From the NCBI RefSeq assembly GCF_010731855.1, contig NZ_AP022620.1:4216001-4280000 (forward strand): DNA of 64,000 bases. Direction: 5' to 3'. The notes beneath the pieces were generated by a model. It was not told where the DNA came from and did no database searches. It was given only the letters and a program-made list of their open reading frames with translations. This document shows, in pieces, positions 51,802 to 60,987 of the stretch (positions are counted from its first letter, which is position 1; each line of letters opens with the position of its first letter). Source of the stretch: Mycolicibacterium anyangense (GTDB taxonomy: Bacteria; Actinomycetota; Actinomycetes; Mycobacteriales; Mycobacteriaceae). A program made the translations under genes and the position numbers.

Positions 51802-53298
51802 TCATTGAATGGGTGTCGGCGCCGCGAGTTCATCGACCAACTGGCGGCGCAACACCTTGCCGGTCGGCGTGGTCGGCAGTTCCTGCCGGAACACCACCCG
51901 ATCAGGTGTGCGTGAGCCGCGAAGGTGCTGACGTACGTGGGCACGAAGTTCTTCGGGGTCGGGGTTGGCGTCAGCGACAGGCACGACGACTGCCACCATG
52001 ATCTGGCCCCACTCGGCGTCCTCGACTCCGACAACCGCCACATCGTGGACGTGCGGGTGCTCGACGAGTACGTCCTCCACCTCGGCGGGCGCGATGTTCT
52101 CCCCGCCGCGGATGATGGTGTCGTCGGAGCGTCCGCCGATGAACAGGTAGCCCTCGGAGTCCAGATAAGCGACATCCTTGGTGGGGAACCAGCCGTCTTC
52201 GTCGAGTACCGAACCGATGCCGGCGTACTTACCCGACACTTGATCACCCCGCACGTACAGCTCACCGACTTCCTCGGGCCCCAGAATGGTGCCGTCCTCG
52301 GCCCGGATCTGCAACTCGATACCGGGGACCGGCTGCCCGACGGAGCCCAGTCGCTTGCGGGCGGCCTCATCGTCCGCGCCGTGTGCGGCGCGATGGTCCT
52401 CAGGCGTGAGAACCGCGATGGTGGAGCTGGTTTCAGTCAGCCCGTAGGCGTTGACGAAGCCCACTTCGGGCAGCAGTTCCAGCGCTGTGCGCACTAGCGG
52501 AAGGCCGACCTTGGAGCCCCCGTAAGCCAGCGTGCGCAGGGCGGGCAACGGCGTGGGATGAACATTGAGCTCGGCGATGATGCGATCAAGCATGGTGGGG
52601 ACGACTGTCGCGCTGGTGACCGCCTCGGCGACGGCTAGCCGGATCCACTCCGTGGCATCGAACTTGCGCAGGTAGACCATCTTTCGGCCCGCGTAGAGGT
52701 TTGACAGCGCTGCCCCGACGCCGGCGATGTGATACGGCGGAACGCAGATCAGGGCAGTGTCGCCGGGTTCGGCGGAGGCAAATTCGACGGTCCCGGTCAC
52801 GTAGCTGGTGAGGTTGTTATGAGACAGCTCGACGGCTTTGGGCCGTGAGGTGGTTCCGGATGTGAACAGTACGACGGCGACGTCATCTGTGTCGGGATAC
52901 TCGGAGACCGGTTCGGCATCTCTGGCGGCGGCCACGAACTGGCCGGATTCAATGCTGCTTGCGTTCAAATCCTGCACAACATCGGCATATTCAGCGTCGA
53001 ACACGATCAGCGGTGCCGGCATGCGGTCGATCAGCTCGGCCAGCGCCTCACCCGACAGGCGATAGTTCAACGGGGCGAACGGCCTGGCTGCACGGGCCGA
53101 GGCGAAGATCAGCAGCGGAAGCATGAGTCCGCCGGTTCCGACGTACACCACACTGCTCGCCTTGGTCCCGCTGATCACACCCGCACCACCGCTGGCCAAG
53201 GCGTCGAGTTGACCCACCGTCAACCGCTGGTCGTCGCAGACCACCGCCAGGCGTTCGCTATCCGAGGCGGCCATCTCCAAAAGTAATGCAACACTCAC
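51802..53298 (-). CDS. acyl-CoA synthetase (AMP-binding)
   Basis: This 498-residue ligase has the P-loop LFTSGTTSRPKAVELSH, AYGLTETSS, GWFPTKDVAYLDSEGYLFI and C-terminal GRSDDTIIRGGENIAPAEVE plus PTTPTGKVLRR with the catalytic Lys. It activates a carboxylic acid to its CoA ester via an adenylate. GTG 53298 is supported by GAGGAG 7 bases upstream; the frame reaches 53346. It reads away from the ACAD at 53841 across a regulated gap. Likely the entry step of the 51.5-64 kb pathway. Confidence 0.92.
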   Translation of the reverse strand: MSVALLLEMAASDSERLAVVCDDQRLTVGQLDALASGGAGVISGTKASSVVYVGTGGLMLPLLIFASARAARPFAPLNYRLSGEALAELIDRMPAPLIVFDAEYADVVQDLNASSIESGQFVAAARDAEPVSEYPDTDDVAVVLFTSGTTSRPKAVELSHNNLTSYVTGTVEFASAEPGDTALICVPPYHIAGVGAALSNLYAGRKMVYLRKFDATEWIRLAVAEAVTSATVVPTMLDRIIAELNVHPTPLPALRTLAYGGSKVGLPLVRTALELLPEVGFVNAYGLTETSSTIAVLTPEDHRAAHGADDEAARKRLGSVGQPVPGIELQIRAEDGTILGPEEVGELYVRGDQVSGKYAGIGSVLDEDGWFPTKDVAYLDSEGYLFIGGRSDDTIIRGGENIAPAEVEDVLVEHPHVHDVAVVGVEDAEWGQIMVAVVVPVADANPDPEELRAHVRQHLRGSRTPDRVVFRQELPTTPTGKVLRRQLVDELAAPTPIQ

Positions 53299-53333
53299 TG
53301 AAAGACTCCTCGACGCCTGCTCGTAGACCGAGT

Positions 53334-53349
53334 TGAGTGGTCCCACTCA
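53334..53349. promoter_or_regulatory. inverted repeat upstream of the acyl-CoA ligase
   Basis: TGAGTGG and CCACTCA separated by TC form a perfect 7-bp-arm repeat just upstream of the ligase start, in operator position. Its sequence differs from the shared cluster motif, so a second regulator may be involved. Confidence 0.5.
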
Positions 53350-53460
53350 GTTGCTCGCTCGGGTACCGTATGACAGCCCACGGAGGTTTGTTGAACGCTT
53401 CTTGCCGGGCTTGCGGACGATCGCTCGGCGGCGACACGACGAATCATCCCGGCCCCCAGT

Positions 53461-53483
53461 CGATCAGCCAACTTGGCTGATCG
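53461..53483. promoter_or_regulatory. 23-base inverted repeat with 11-bp arms
   Basis: Arms CGATCAGCCAA and TTGGCTGATCG around a single C. The near-zero loop favours a protein-binding site over an RNA hairpin. It lies midway between the ligase and ACAD genes. Confidence 0.55.
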
Positions 53484-53729
53484 AAGGCCGTTGACCTCCA
53501 TACCGATCCTCCGACGCCGCCGATGTGTAGAAAACCTTGGCGCGTGTACTGTGCCACGCCACCGAGCCGATATGCACCGCCCGCGGATCGCCAGCTGACA
53601 ATATAGCGAAACAGTTATCGATATCGGCATGATACCGCACGCGGCGGCCACTCTGTGGGGCGAGGGATGCGGTGTTCGGTGCCAGGTCCTACGTCTTGCC
53701 GCGAGAGTCTGTAAGCAGGTCTAGGCAAA

Positions 53730-53747
53730 TTCGACTCGCTAGTATAA
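53730..53747. promoter_or_regulatory. cluster operator motif, site 1 (before ACAD)
   Basis: TTCGAC-TCGCTA-GTATAA fits the shared WTCKAY-N6-RTMGAW pattern with one mismatch and overlaps the -10-like TATAAT (53743-53748), the expected position for a repressor site. Confidence 0.6.
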
Positions 53748-53840
53748 TCTGCTTCGAAACCGAAAATTCCGCTAGCGGGCCAGCTACGAAGAACGCTAAC
53801 CCGCATAGCGAGTCGATTCATGAAGCGCGGAGGCTACTAA

Positions 53841-54983
53841 GTGAAACGCTACGTCTTTGATGCCGAGCACGAGCAGCTCCGTGCCACGACCAAGTCCTTC
53901 ATCGAGCGCGAAGTCGCGCCGTACGCCGATGAGTGGGAAAGGCAGCGCCTCGTCGATCGATCGGCGTACATTGCTGCTGGTAAGTACGGCCTGATCGGGT
54001 TCAACATGCCCGAGGAGTACGGCGGCGGCGGTGTCGACGACTTCCGTTTCAACGCGGTGATCAACGAGGAACTGTCCAAGTTCGGTACCCGTGTCCCTGC
54101 CCTGACGCTTCAAAATGACGTCGTAGGACCATATTTCAAGTCGCTCGCAACCGACGAGCAGAAGCAGCGCTGGCTGCCCGGGATCATCAGCGGAGAGACA
54201 ATCGTCGCCATTGGGATGACCGAGCCGGGTGCAGGCAGTGACCTCGCAGGGATTCGTACCTCGGCGGTGCGCGAAGGCGACGAATGGGTCCTGAATGGGT
54301 CAAAGACCTTCATTTCCTCGGGTATCAACGCGGATCTGGTCGTGGTGGTGACGCGGACCGACCCCACAGCCGGCCACCGGGGGTTCTCGCTGCTGGTTGT
54401 TGAACGCGATATGCCGGGCTTCATCAGAGGTCGCAAGCTCGACAAGCTGGGTTTGCCCACCCACGACACCGCCGAACTGCATTTCGAGAACGTTCGGGTG
54501 CCGGTGACCAACGTATTGGGTGAAGAGGGCCGGGGCTTCTATCATCTGATGCACAACCTGCCGTCGGAGCGCCTGTCGATCGCGATCGGCGCGATCGCCG
54601 GGGCCCGCGAGACCTGGCGTCAGACGCTGCAGTACGCGATTGATCGCAAGGCGTTCGGTCAGTCGATCGGCAGCTTCCAGCACAACCGATTCCTGCTGGC
54701 CGAGATGGATACCGAACTAGACGTTTCCGAGCAGTACCTCGATCGGTGCCTGTTGGCGGTCGTCGAGAACGACCTGACGGCGGTTGAAGCCGCGAAGGCC
54801 AAGTGGTGGTGCACAGAAGTCGCCAAGAAGGTCGTCGACAACTGCGTGCAGCTCCACGGCGGCTACGGCTACATGAGGGAGTACCGGGTCACCAACGACT
54901 ACGCGGATGTGCGTATCCAGACAATCCTCGGCGGAACGACCGAGATCATGAAGGACCTGATCGGGCGCGACCTCGGTCTCTGA
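53841..54983 (+). CDS. acyl-CoA dehydrogenase
   Basis: This 380-residue ACAD has IGMTEPGAGSDLAGIRTSAV, LNGSKTFISSG and FGQSIGSFQHNRFLLAEM. At the C-terminus it reads IQTILGGTTEIMKDLIGR: Gly replaces the Glu of the common YEGT motif, as in isovaleryl-type ACADs, where the base lies in an earlier helix (SERLSIAIGAIAG here is a candidate). It dehydrogenates a CoA thioester of the pathway. GTG 53841; the CoA-transferase follows by 72 bases, probably in one operon. Confidence 0.93.
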   Translation: MKRYVFDAEHEQLRATTKSFIEREVAPYADEWERQRLVDRSAYIAAGKYGLIGFNMPEEYGGGGVDDFRFNAVINEELSKFGTRVPALTLQNDVVGPYFKSLATDEQKQRWLPGIISGETIVAIGMTEPGAGSDLAGIRTSAVREGDEWVLNGSKTFISSGINADLVVVVTRTDPTAGHRGFSLLVVERDMPGFIRGRKLDKLGLPTHDTAELHFENVRVPVTNVLGEEGRGFYHLMHNLPSERLSIAIGAIAGARETWRQTLQYAIDRKAFGQSIGSFQHNRFLLAEMDTELDVSEQYLDRCLLAVVENDLTAVEAAKAKWWCTEVAKKVVDNCVQLHGGYGYMREYRVTNDYADVRIQTILGGTTEIMKDLIGRDLGL

Positions 54984-55055
54984 GGACTGCACCAGTCGTA
55001 GTGACGTTGCCATAGGCATCTGCGGCCAATTGATCGAGATCAAGAGGGTGTCGAC

Positions 55056-56285
55056 ATGGATAAACCCCTGGCGGGCGTGCGGGTACTGGAGATAGCTCAA
55101 TTCACCTTCGTGCCATCAGCGGGCGCCATACTCGCCGACTGGGGCGCGGACGTCATCAAGGTCGAGAATCCGGTCACAGGTGACGCTCTACGGACCCTGT
55201 TCACCGCGTCTCAAGGCCAGTCGTCAGAGCAGTCGGACTCCTTCACGCCGCATATGGAGGCACCGAATCGCGGTAAACGCAGTATCGGGCTCGGTCTGAC
55301 ATCGCCCCTGGCGCGACCGATTCTGGAGGAGTTGGTACGACGCAGCGATGTCGTACTCACCAACTACCTGCCGGTGGTGCGATCAAAGCTGCGCATCGAT
55401 GTCGACGATATCCGGCGCATCAATCCTGACATCATCTACGTCGTGGGTACTGGCTACGGTGGCCACGGTCCTGGCCGGAACCGACCTGGATATGACGCCA
55501 CGGCATTTTGGGCCAGGGGCGGAAGTGCCGACGGGGCGACACCGTGCCTTGCCGACCGGCCTACTTATATGCCGACCGGTGCCTACGGCGACAACATCGG
55601 CGGGTTGGCTATCGCGGGCGGGGTGGCTGCCGCGCTCTTCCGGCGCCAGATGTCAGGACAGCCATCGGTCATCGACGTGTCGCTACTGGGCGTCGGGGCA
55701 TGGGCGACGCAATTCGATGTGAACATGGCGCTGATGAGCGGTGGCCATTTGCCGAAGGTGGAACTCGACACCCCGTTCCCCGGGAATCCACTCGTCGCGA
55801 GCTACCGCACCAGTGACGGCCGGTTCATCCAGTTGGCCATGCTCGACCCAGTGGCGTACTGGTCGGAGTTCTGCACGTGCATGGGCGGTCTGGAAGCTGC
55901 GGCGGACGCGCGCTTCGCCACGATGGACGGCATCGCCGAGAACATCGACCAGGCATGCCGGATCGTCGCTGATCTGATCGGGCGGCTTCCGCTCGACGAG
56001 TGCGAGCGACGTCTCAACGGGTGCAGCGGTGCCTGGGCGGTATGGCAGGACAGCTGGGACCTCGCCAATGACGAGGACCTCGTTGCCAACGGCGGCGTCG
56101 TCGAAGTCGTTGATGCACTGGGTGTTCGGCGAAAGCTGGTCGCGAGTCCTGTTCGCTTCGACACCCCGACCGTTCCGTCCAAGCGGGCGCCGAAATTCGC
56201 CGAACACACCGACGCCATCCTTCGTGAGATCGGGGTCGACGACGTTACTTTCGGTGAACTCAAGGTAGAAGGCGTCATCGCCTGA
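55056..56285 (+). CDS. class III CoA-transferase (CaiB/BaiF type)
   Basis: This 409-residue protein starts LAGVRVLEIAQFTFVPSAGA with LADWGADVIKVENPVTGDAL, the family opening with the catalytic Asp region near RNRPGYDATAFWARGG. It moves CoA between acids, so the pathway may recycle CoA instead of only using the ligase. ATG 55056 follows GATCAAGAGGGTGTCGAC. In operon order after the ACAD. Confidence 0.92.
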   Translation: MDKPLAGVRVLEIAQFTFVPSAGAILADWGADVIKVENPVTGDALRTLFTASQGQSSEQSDSFTPHMEAPNRGKRSIGLGLTSPLARPILEELVRRSDVVLTNYLPVVRSKLRIDVDDIRRINPDIIYVVGTGYGGHGPGRNRPGYDATAFWARGGSADGATPCLADRPTYMPTGAYGDNIGGLAIAGGVAAALFRRQMSGQPSVIDVSLLGVGAWATQFDVNMALMSGGHLPKVELDTPFPGNPLVASYRTSDGRFIQLAMLDPVAYWSEFCTCMGGLEAAADARFATMDGIAENIDQACRIVADLIGRLPLDECERRLNGCSGAWAVWQDSWDLANDEDLVANGGVVEVVDALGVRRKLVASPVRFDTPTVPSKRAPKFAEHTDAILREIGVDDVTFGELKVEGVIA

Positions 56286-56336
56286 CCCACGTGAGCATCC
56301 GGGAATCGTTGTGGTGGCGAGCCGGTCTGCGCTAGA

Positions 56337-56354
56337 ATCTACTGCTCTATAGAA
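56337..56354. promoter_or_regulatory. cluster operator motif, site 2 (before SDR pair)
   Basis: ATCTAC-TGCTCT-ATAGAA fits WTCKAY-N6-RTMGAW exactly and contains the 11-mer TAGAATCTACT (from 56333) that also occurs at 63683, before the luciferase-like gene. It is 95 bases before the SDR start. Confidence 0.65.
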
Positions 56355-56448
56355 AGTATGGACAGTACCGATCTCCCGATGCGTGTCTGGAGCGATCGTG
56401 ATCGCCCAGCGTCTGTGCACGGACCCAGCGAAGGATGGTTTTCAGGAC

Positions 56449-57276
56449 ATGAGCCCGAGTGATCCGTTGAGTGGCAAGGTAGCCGTCATCACGGGCGGAG
56501 CTAGTGGCATCGGTCTTGCTACGGCGCGACGGCTAGCAGATCGAGGTTGCAAGCTCGTGCTGGCTGACATTGAGCAGGCGGCCTTGGAAACAGCAGCAGC
56601 GGGGATGCCCGCCGACACTGAGGTGTTGCTGGTCCGCACCGACGTCTCCAAGCGGGCCGATGTCGAGACTCTGGCAGAGCTTGCCAACGAGCGCTTCGGC
56701 GCCATCGACATCTTGTTCCTCAACGCCGGCGTGGGGGCCACCGGTCCGCTTGTCGATGCGACACATGAGGACTGGGAGTGGATGATCGGGGTGAATCTCT
56801 GGGGTCCCATCCATGGGGTCGAAGCCTTTCTGCCGGCGATCGTGCAGTCCGGCCGGGATGCACACATCGTCTTCACGGCGTCGTTCGCCGGTGTCGTCAC
56901 CAATGAGGGCCTGGGACCCTATTCGGTCACCAAGTACGGTGTCGTGGCACTCGCCGAGACTCTGCATCGCGAGCTACGCAAATCGCCGGTGAACGTCAGT
57001 GTGCTGTGTCCGATGAAGGTCGGCACCAACATCGAACACTCCCATCGCAATCGGCCGTCTCATCTCGGCGGCCCGAACGCCGGATCCGATGTCGATTTCG
57101 ACGATCCCGGATTCGCGGGTCGTATCGTGTCGCCCGACGACGCCGCGAAGATCGTCGTCGATGCAATCGGTACTGATCAGCTCTACCTGTTCACCCACGG
57201 AGAGTGCCGCGAGCCGGTCGCGCGCCGATTCCGAAAGATCGACGCAGCGTTCGAGCCGTCCCAGAGTCGGGCCTGA
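56449..57276 (+). CDS. short-chain dehydrogenase/reductase
   Basis: This 275-residue SDR has VAVITGGASGIGLATARRLA (NAD(P) loop), NAGVGATGPLVDA, and the catalytic YSVTKYGVVALAETL. It oxidises or reduces a hydroxy/keto group of a pathway intermediate. ATG 56449 is chosen; the frame extends to a GTG at 56383 without support. Its TGA shares one base with the ATG of the next SDR. Confidence 0.93.
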   Translation: MSPSDPLSGKVAVITGGASGIGLATARRLADRGCKLVLADIEQAALETAAAGMPADTEVLLVRTDVSKRADVETLAELANERFGAIDILFLNAGVGATGPLVDATHEDWEWMIGVNLWGPIHGVEAFLPAIVQSGRDAHIVFTASFAGVVTNEGLGPYSVTKYGVVALAETLHRELRKSPVNVSVLCPMKVGTNIEHSHRNRPSHLGGPNAGSDVDFDDPGFAGRIVSPDDAAKIVVDAIGTDQLYLFTHGECREPVARRFRKIDAAFEPSQSRA

Positions 57277-58028
57277 TGGCGGCCGGCGCGCAGCCGCGGT
57301 CTGCGCTTGTCACCGGGGCTTCTCGTGGGATCGGACTGGCTATCGCGCGGCGGCTGGCCGAGCGGAACATGGCGCTCACCATCACGGCCCGCAACGAGGA
57401 AACACTGGCCGCCGTGGGTAAGGAGCTTCGTGAATTGGGCTCTCCCGCCGTACTCTCCGTCTCCGCAGACATGGCTGACCCGGACGCTCCCGTCAGTCTG
57501 ATCCAGCGACACCGCGACGAGTACGGTGATATGTCGGCATTGATACTCAATGCCGGCGTCGGTACGGCAGGACTGATCGCCGACTACCCGCTCAAGCGGC
57601 TCGACAAGACCATTGCCGTCAACTTTCGCAGCCCGTTCGTCCTGATTCAGGAAGCCCTGCCGCTGCTCCGGTCGGCGGTTGTTCGGCATCCTTCCGAAGG
57701 TGCGAAGATCGTCGTGCTCTCGTCGATCACCGCGATATACGCAGAAGCCCAACTAGCTGCGTACGGTGCGTCGAAGGCGGCGATCGCCTCACTGGTGGAC
57801 ACGCTGAATGCCGAGGAATCAGGCACCGGGGTATCCGCTACGGCGATCGCACCTGCCTACGTTGACACCGACATGTCGGAGTGGGTGCGGGGACGCATAC
57901 TTCCCGAACAGATGATCCCGGCCGATGACGTGGCGACACTGGTTGAGTGCCTGCTGAAGATGTCGGCGCGGTCGGTTGTTGGCCGCGTGGTGATGGCGCG
58001 AGCAGGCACCGACGGCTACGAGGCATAA
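57276..58028 (+). CDS. short-chain dehydrogenase/reductase
   Basis: This 250-residue SDR has SALVTGASRGIGLAIARRLA, LNAGVGTAGLIAD and catalytic YGASKAAIASLVDTL. It is translationally coupled to the previous SDR (TGATG at 57274-57278). Both may act on the same intermediate in opposite or successive steps. A strong 40-bp palindrome follows. Confidence 0.93.
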   Translation: MAAGAQPRSALVTGASRGIGLAIARRLAERNMALTITARNEETLAAVGKELRELGSPAVLSVSADMADPDAPVSLIQRHRDEYGDMSALILNAGVGTAGLIADYPLKRLDKTIAVNFRSPFVLIQEALPLLRSAVVRHPSEGAKIVVLSSITAIYAEAQLAAYGASKAAIASLVDTLNAEESGTGVSATAIAPAYVDTDMSEWVRGRILPEQMIPADDVATLVECLLKMSARSVVGRVVMARAGTDGYEA

Positions 58029-58058
58029 CACGGTGACGTAACAAAGCGGCATAACACG

Positions 58059-58098
58059 CGAAAGTGCCGCCACACCCATGGGTGTGGCGGCACTTTCG
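58059..58098. terminator. 40-bp perfect palindrome, bidirectional terminator
   Basis: CGAAAGTGCCGCCACACCCA is followed directly by its exact reverse complement. It lies between two convergent SDR genes (stops at 58028 and 58110), so it can end transcription from both sides. Confidence 0.85.
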
Positions 58099-58109
58099 GT
58101 TTCGGGCGT

Positions 58110-58982
58110 CTAGATTGCGGCGACGTCGAATGTGGCCAGTTTGGCCGCCGACACATCGGTGATCTCGGCCCACTTCGCCGCGATCTCCTCGATGGTCGGG
58201 GCATTCCCGGGGAAGGTCACACCGTCGGTCTGGAAGAGGACTGCTCGCTGAACCTTGCCGCCACCGACAATGAATACCGAAGCGCTGTCAGCGTTTTCCT
58301 CCGTCATGAGGTAGCCCACCACAGGTGCGACATGTTGCGGCGCCAAGCGCTCGAAAGCGTCCGGCGTCATAATGTCCTGCGTCATGCGCGTCGCGGCGAT
58401 GGGCGCCACCGCGTTGGCCAGAATGTCGTATTTGGCCCCCTCTTGTGCCAGCGTATTGATAAGTCCGACGAGGCCGAGCTTGGCGGCGCTGTAGTTGGCC
58501 TGGCCGAAGTTGCCGAACAGGCCGCTGGTCGACGTCGCGACGACGATGCGTCCGAAGTGCTGCTCGCGGAAATGCGGCCACGCGGCGCGGATGACGTTGT
58601 ACCCGCCGTAAAGGTGCACCTTCTGCACGGCGTCCCAGTTGTCGAACGTCATCTTGTGGAACGTGCCGTCACGCAGGATGCCTGCATTGCTGACGACGCC
58701 GTCGACCCTTCCGAATTCGTCGAGCGCTGTCTTGATGATGTTCTCGGCACCGGCCGTCTCAGCCACGCTGTCGTAATTCGCCACTGCCCGGCCACCACTG
58801 CGCCGGATCTCGTCGACCACCTCGTCGGCCATGTTCTTTCCCGCGCCGGAGCCGTCGCGCGCTCCGCCGAGATCATTGACTACAACGCTGGCCCCCTCAC
58901 GGGCGAGAGTCAGCGCATACTCACGTCCCAGGCCGCCTCCGGCTCCGGTGACCACGATGACACGGTCCTGCACTCCTGGCAT
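58110..58982 (-). CDS. MFE-2-type 3-hydroxyacyl-CoA dehydrogenase (SDR)
   Basis: This 290-residue SDR matches the dehydrogenase domain of peroxisomal multifunctional enzyme type 2: VIVVTGAGGGLGREYALTLA, VVNDLGGARDGSG, NAGILRDGTFHKMT and the catalytic NYSAAKLGLVGLINTLAQEG. It probably oxidises (R)-3-hydroxyacyl-CoA in the cluster's beta-oxidation. It follows the flavin reductase gene by 44 bases in the same direction. Confidence 0.93.
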   Translation of the reverse strand: MPGVQDRVIVVTGAGGGLGREYALTLAREGASVVVNDLGGARDGSGAGKNMADEVVDEIRRSGGRAVANYDSVAETAGAENIIKTALDEFGRVDGVVSNAGILRDGTFHKMTFDNWDAVQKVHLYGGYNVIRAAWPHFREQHFGRIVVATSTSGLFGNFGQANYSAAKLGLVGLINTLAQEGAKYDILANAVAPIAATRMTQDIMTPDAFERLAPQHVAPVVGYLMTEENADSASVFIVGGGKVQRAVLFQTDGVTFPGNAPTIEEIAAKWAEITDVSAAKLATFDVAAI

Positions 58983-59026
58983 GGATATTCCTTCCTGATA
59001 ACGCCGAACGGCGGACTAAGGGTGCA

Positions 59027-59521
59027 TCACGCTTCGACGGCGGCAAGCCCGTGGCAGCGGCTGCGATAGAAGATGATTGGTTGCACGTTGTCATGCTGGG
59101 TGATATCGGTGATCCGCAGGATGACGATGCTGTGGTCCCCGGCTTCGACGACCTGGTGGATGACCGTCTCGATCCACACACTGCACCCGCCCAGGAAAAC
59201 GGCGCCGTTCGCGGAGGACTGGACCGTGACGCCGGTGAAGCGATCGCCCGTTTTCGCTGACAGTGAGGGCACAGCGTCGCTGTGACCGTAGCTCAGCACG
59301 CTGATGCCGAGGTGGCTGCAGTTGCTGAGGCGCGGCCACGTCGATGACGTGTTCTGCACGCACACTGAGACCAGCGGCGGGTCGAGTGAGACGGGCGTGA
59401 AAGTACTGACCGCCATCCCGCACGGATCGGAATCGACTGTCGCGCCGACGAAAACGATTCCTGAGGGGTGACAGCCGAATACGTCTCGCAGCAGTCTGTT
59501 ATCGAACGAGGGAGCAGTCAT
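59027..59521 (-). CDS. flavin reductase-domain protein
   Basis: This 164-residue protein has the flavin reductase-like domain (LLRDVFGCHPSGIVFVGATV, GMAVSTFTPVSLDPPLVSVC, WIETVIHQVVEAGDHSIVIL). It supplies reduced FMN/FAD to a monooxygenase, here probably the luciferase-like enzyme at 63723. ATG 59521 chosen; a GTG at 59536 is in frame. Operator site 59556-59573 lies 35 bases upstream. Confidence 0.9.
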   Translation of the reverse strand: MTAPSFDNRLLRDVFGCHPSGIVFVGATVDSDPCGMAVSTFTPVSLDPPLVSVCVQNTSSTWPRLSNCSHLGISVLSYGHSDAVPSLSAKTGDRFTGVTVQSSANGAVFLGGCSVWIETVIHQVVEAGDHSIVILRITDITQHDNVQPIIFYRSRCHGLAAVEA

Positions 59522-59555
59522 GGCAACCTTAGGCACAATTCGGTCTTCCGACAGA

Positions 59556-59573
59556 ATCTATCACACGATCGAA
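59556..59573. promoter_or_regulatory. cluster operator motif, site 3 (before flavin reductase)
   Basis: ATCTAT-CACACG-ATCGAA fits WTCKAY-N6-RTMGAW exactly, 35 bases upstream of the minus-strand flavin reductase start, in the 271-base region it shares with the amidohydrolase gene. Confidence 0.6.
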
Positions 59574-59727
59574 TTCGTGGAATAGACTCCCTTGTGGTCA
59601 CAGCGGACCGCTTTCGCCCGAGCGGCTGATGGGATGGCGATCGGTGACCTGCCTCCGGGTGGGTGGCGCCGGGCCGGCAAGCGGGACGCCGGGTGCTTAT
59701 TGCGCTTCGGCTCATACGAATGCTACT

Positions 59728-59745
59728 TTCGACTGGTTAGTAGAA
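59728..59745. promoter_or_regulatory. cluster operator motif, site 4 (before amidohydrolase)
   Basis: TTCGAC-TGGTTA-GTAGAA fits WTCKAY-N6-RTMGAW exactly, 47 bases upstream of the amidohydrolase start. Confidence 0.65.
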
Positions 59746-59792
59746 AGTCGTCGCGCTGCTGCAGTTGCCTGGCTAAAGAGGAGGTTGCTCAA

Positions 59793-60980
59793 TTGAGCGC
59801 CCCAGTGCTACCGATCATCGATACCGATACCCATCTGAGTGAACCCCCGGACCTGTGGACGTCCCGGCTGCCTTCGAAGTGGAGCGAACTCGCCCCTCGA
59901 GTGGTGTTCGACGAGCGTCGCGGCGAAGACATCTGGATTATCGGCGGCCGACGGCTTTCCGGCGTCTCGGGCTATGCGATGGCGGGATGGCACGAGTATC
60001 CGCCCAAGCATCCTCCGACGGCAGAGCTGGCTGAGCCGGCTGCGTTCGACGCCAAGGAGCGTGTCAAGCGGATGGATTCGATGAGGATCGCCGCTGAGGT
60101 CCCCTACCCCAACCTGCTGGCGTTCTCGATGGACGCATTCATGGGCTACAACGAGCCCGAGCTTGTCTTGGATTGCATCCGTGCGTACAACGACTTCCTG
60201 ACCGAGTTCGCGTCAGTGGCTCCCGAACGGTTCGTCTGCCTCACCACGCTGCCCTTCTGGGATCTGGACGAGGCGGTCAAGGAGATGAACCGGTGCCATG
60301 ACAACGGTCACCGCGGCATCATCTTCATGGCCAAGCCCTACAAGCTCGGTCTGCCGCGCCTGCGCGACGACCACTGGGCGCCCATCCTGAAGGCCGCCGA
60401 GGAGCGTGAACTCTCTGTCAACTTCCACGTGGGCTACCAGTCTCAGACCGAAGAGGACTGGGTGCGCATGATCAAGGATGTCCAAGGGCCTGCCGACTAC
60501 GCGCAGGAGACCACGATGTCATTGATGGGACTCTGCGAGAACGTCTCTGAGTTGCTGCTGTCCGGTGTCTGTCACAAGTACCCGACCTTGAACTTTGTCA
60601 ACATCGAGAGTGGATTCGGCTGGATCCCGTATCTCATCGAGAGCGCGGACTGGAACTGGAAGAACTCCGGCGCTGCCAAGGCCTATCCGGACCGCGAACT
60701 TCCCAGCCACTACTTCCGCAAGCAGATCTACACCACCTACTGGTTCGAGCGTGAGACTGTGCGACACATGGGTGCGGCGTACGCCGACAACCTGATGTTC
60801 GAGACCGACTACCCGCACCCCACGAGCCTGTCCCCGGGACCTGCATCAACCGCCATGTCACCGCGCGACGTGGTAGACGAGACGGTCAGGGAGTTGCCGA
60901 TGGACGCATGCCGCAAGATCTTCTACGAGAATGCCGCGCGTCTCTACCACGTCAACATCGAAGACTGTCTTCAGGATTAG
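59793..60980 (+). CDS. amidohydrolase-2 family protein
   Basis: This 395-residue protein has IIDTDTHLSEPPDLWTSRL (metal DxH start), VNFHVGYQSQTEEDW and the C-terminal FETDYPHPTSLSPGP with the metal Asp. Family members hydrolyse or decarboxylate cyclic or aromatic acids. The TTG at 59793 is chosen because AGAGGAGG lies 8 bases before it; the frame continues further upstream through the operator region and is not expected to be coding. A strong hairpin follows its stop. Confidence 0.9.
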   Translation: MSAPVLPIIDTDTHLSEPPDLWTSRLPSKWSELAPRVVFDERRGEDIWIIGGRRLSGVSGYAMAGWHEYPPKHPPTAELAEPAAFDAKERVKRMDSMRIAAEVPYPNLLAFSMDAFMGYNEPELVLDCIRAYNDFLTEFASVAPERFVCLTTLPFWDLDEAVKEMNRCHDNGHRGIIFMAKPYKLGLPRLRDDHWAPILKAAEERELSVNFHVGYQSQTEEDWVRMIKDVQGPADYAQETTMSLMGLCENVSELLLSGVCHKYPTLNFVNIESGFGWIPYLIESADWNWKNSGAAKAYPDRELPSHYFRKQIYTTYWFERETVRHMGAAYADNLMFETDYPHPTSLSPGPASTAMSPRDVVDETVRELPMDACRKIFYENAARLYHVNIEDCLQD

Positions 60981-60987
60981 GGACTCG

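Larger units (their letters stand above)
53299..53840. promoter_or_regulatory. 542-base divergent regulatory region with several inverted repeats
   Basis: No convincing gene is present. It holds TGAGTGG-TC-CCACTCA (53334-53349), 36 bases before the ligase; a 23-base repeat with 11-bp arms CGATCAGCCAA / TTGGCTGATCG around one base (53461-53483); a -10-like TATAAT at 53743-53748 before the ACAD; the cluster motif at 53730-53747; CCGCTAGCGG (53769-53778); and an inverted copy of TCGACTCGCTA at 53806-53816. It should contain both divergent promoters. Base composition is lower in GC than the genes around it. Confidence 0.6.

Noticed and set aside
53527-53532. GTAGAA as a further copy of the cluster operator
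   Set aside because: The left half at the required 6-base spacing reads CGCCGC, so it is a lone half site.
53295-53651. Minus-strand frame of 118 codons in the divergent regulatory region
   Set aside because: It has no ribosome site or recognisable protein features, and it runs through several operator-like repeats.
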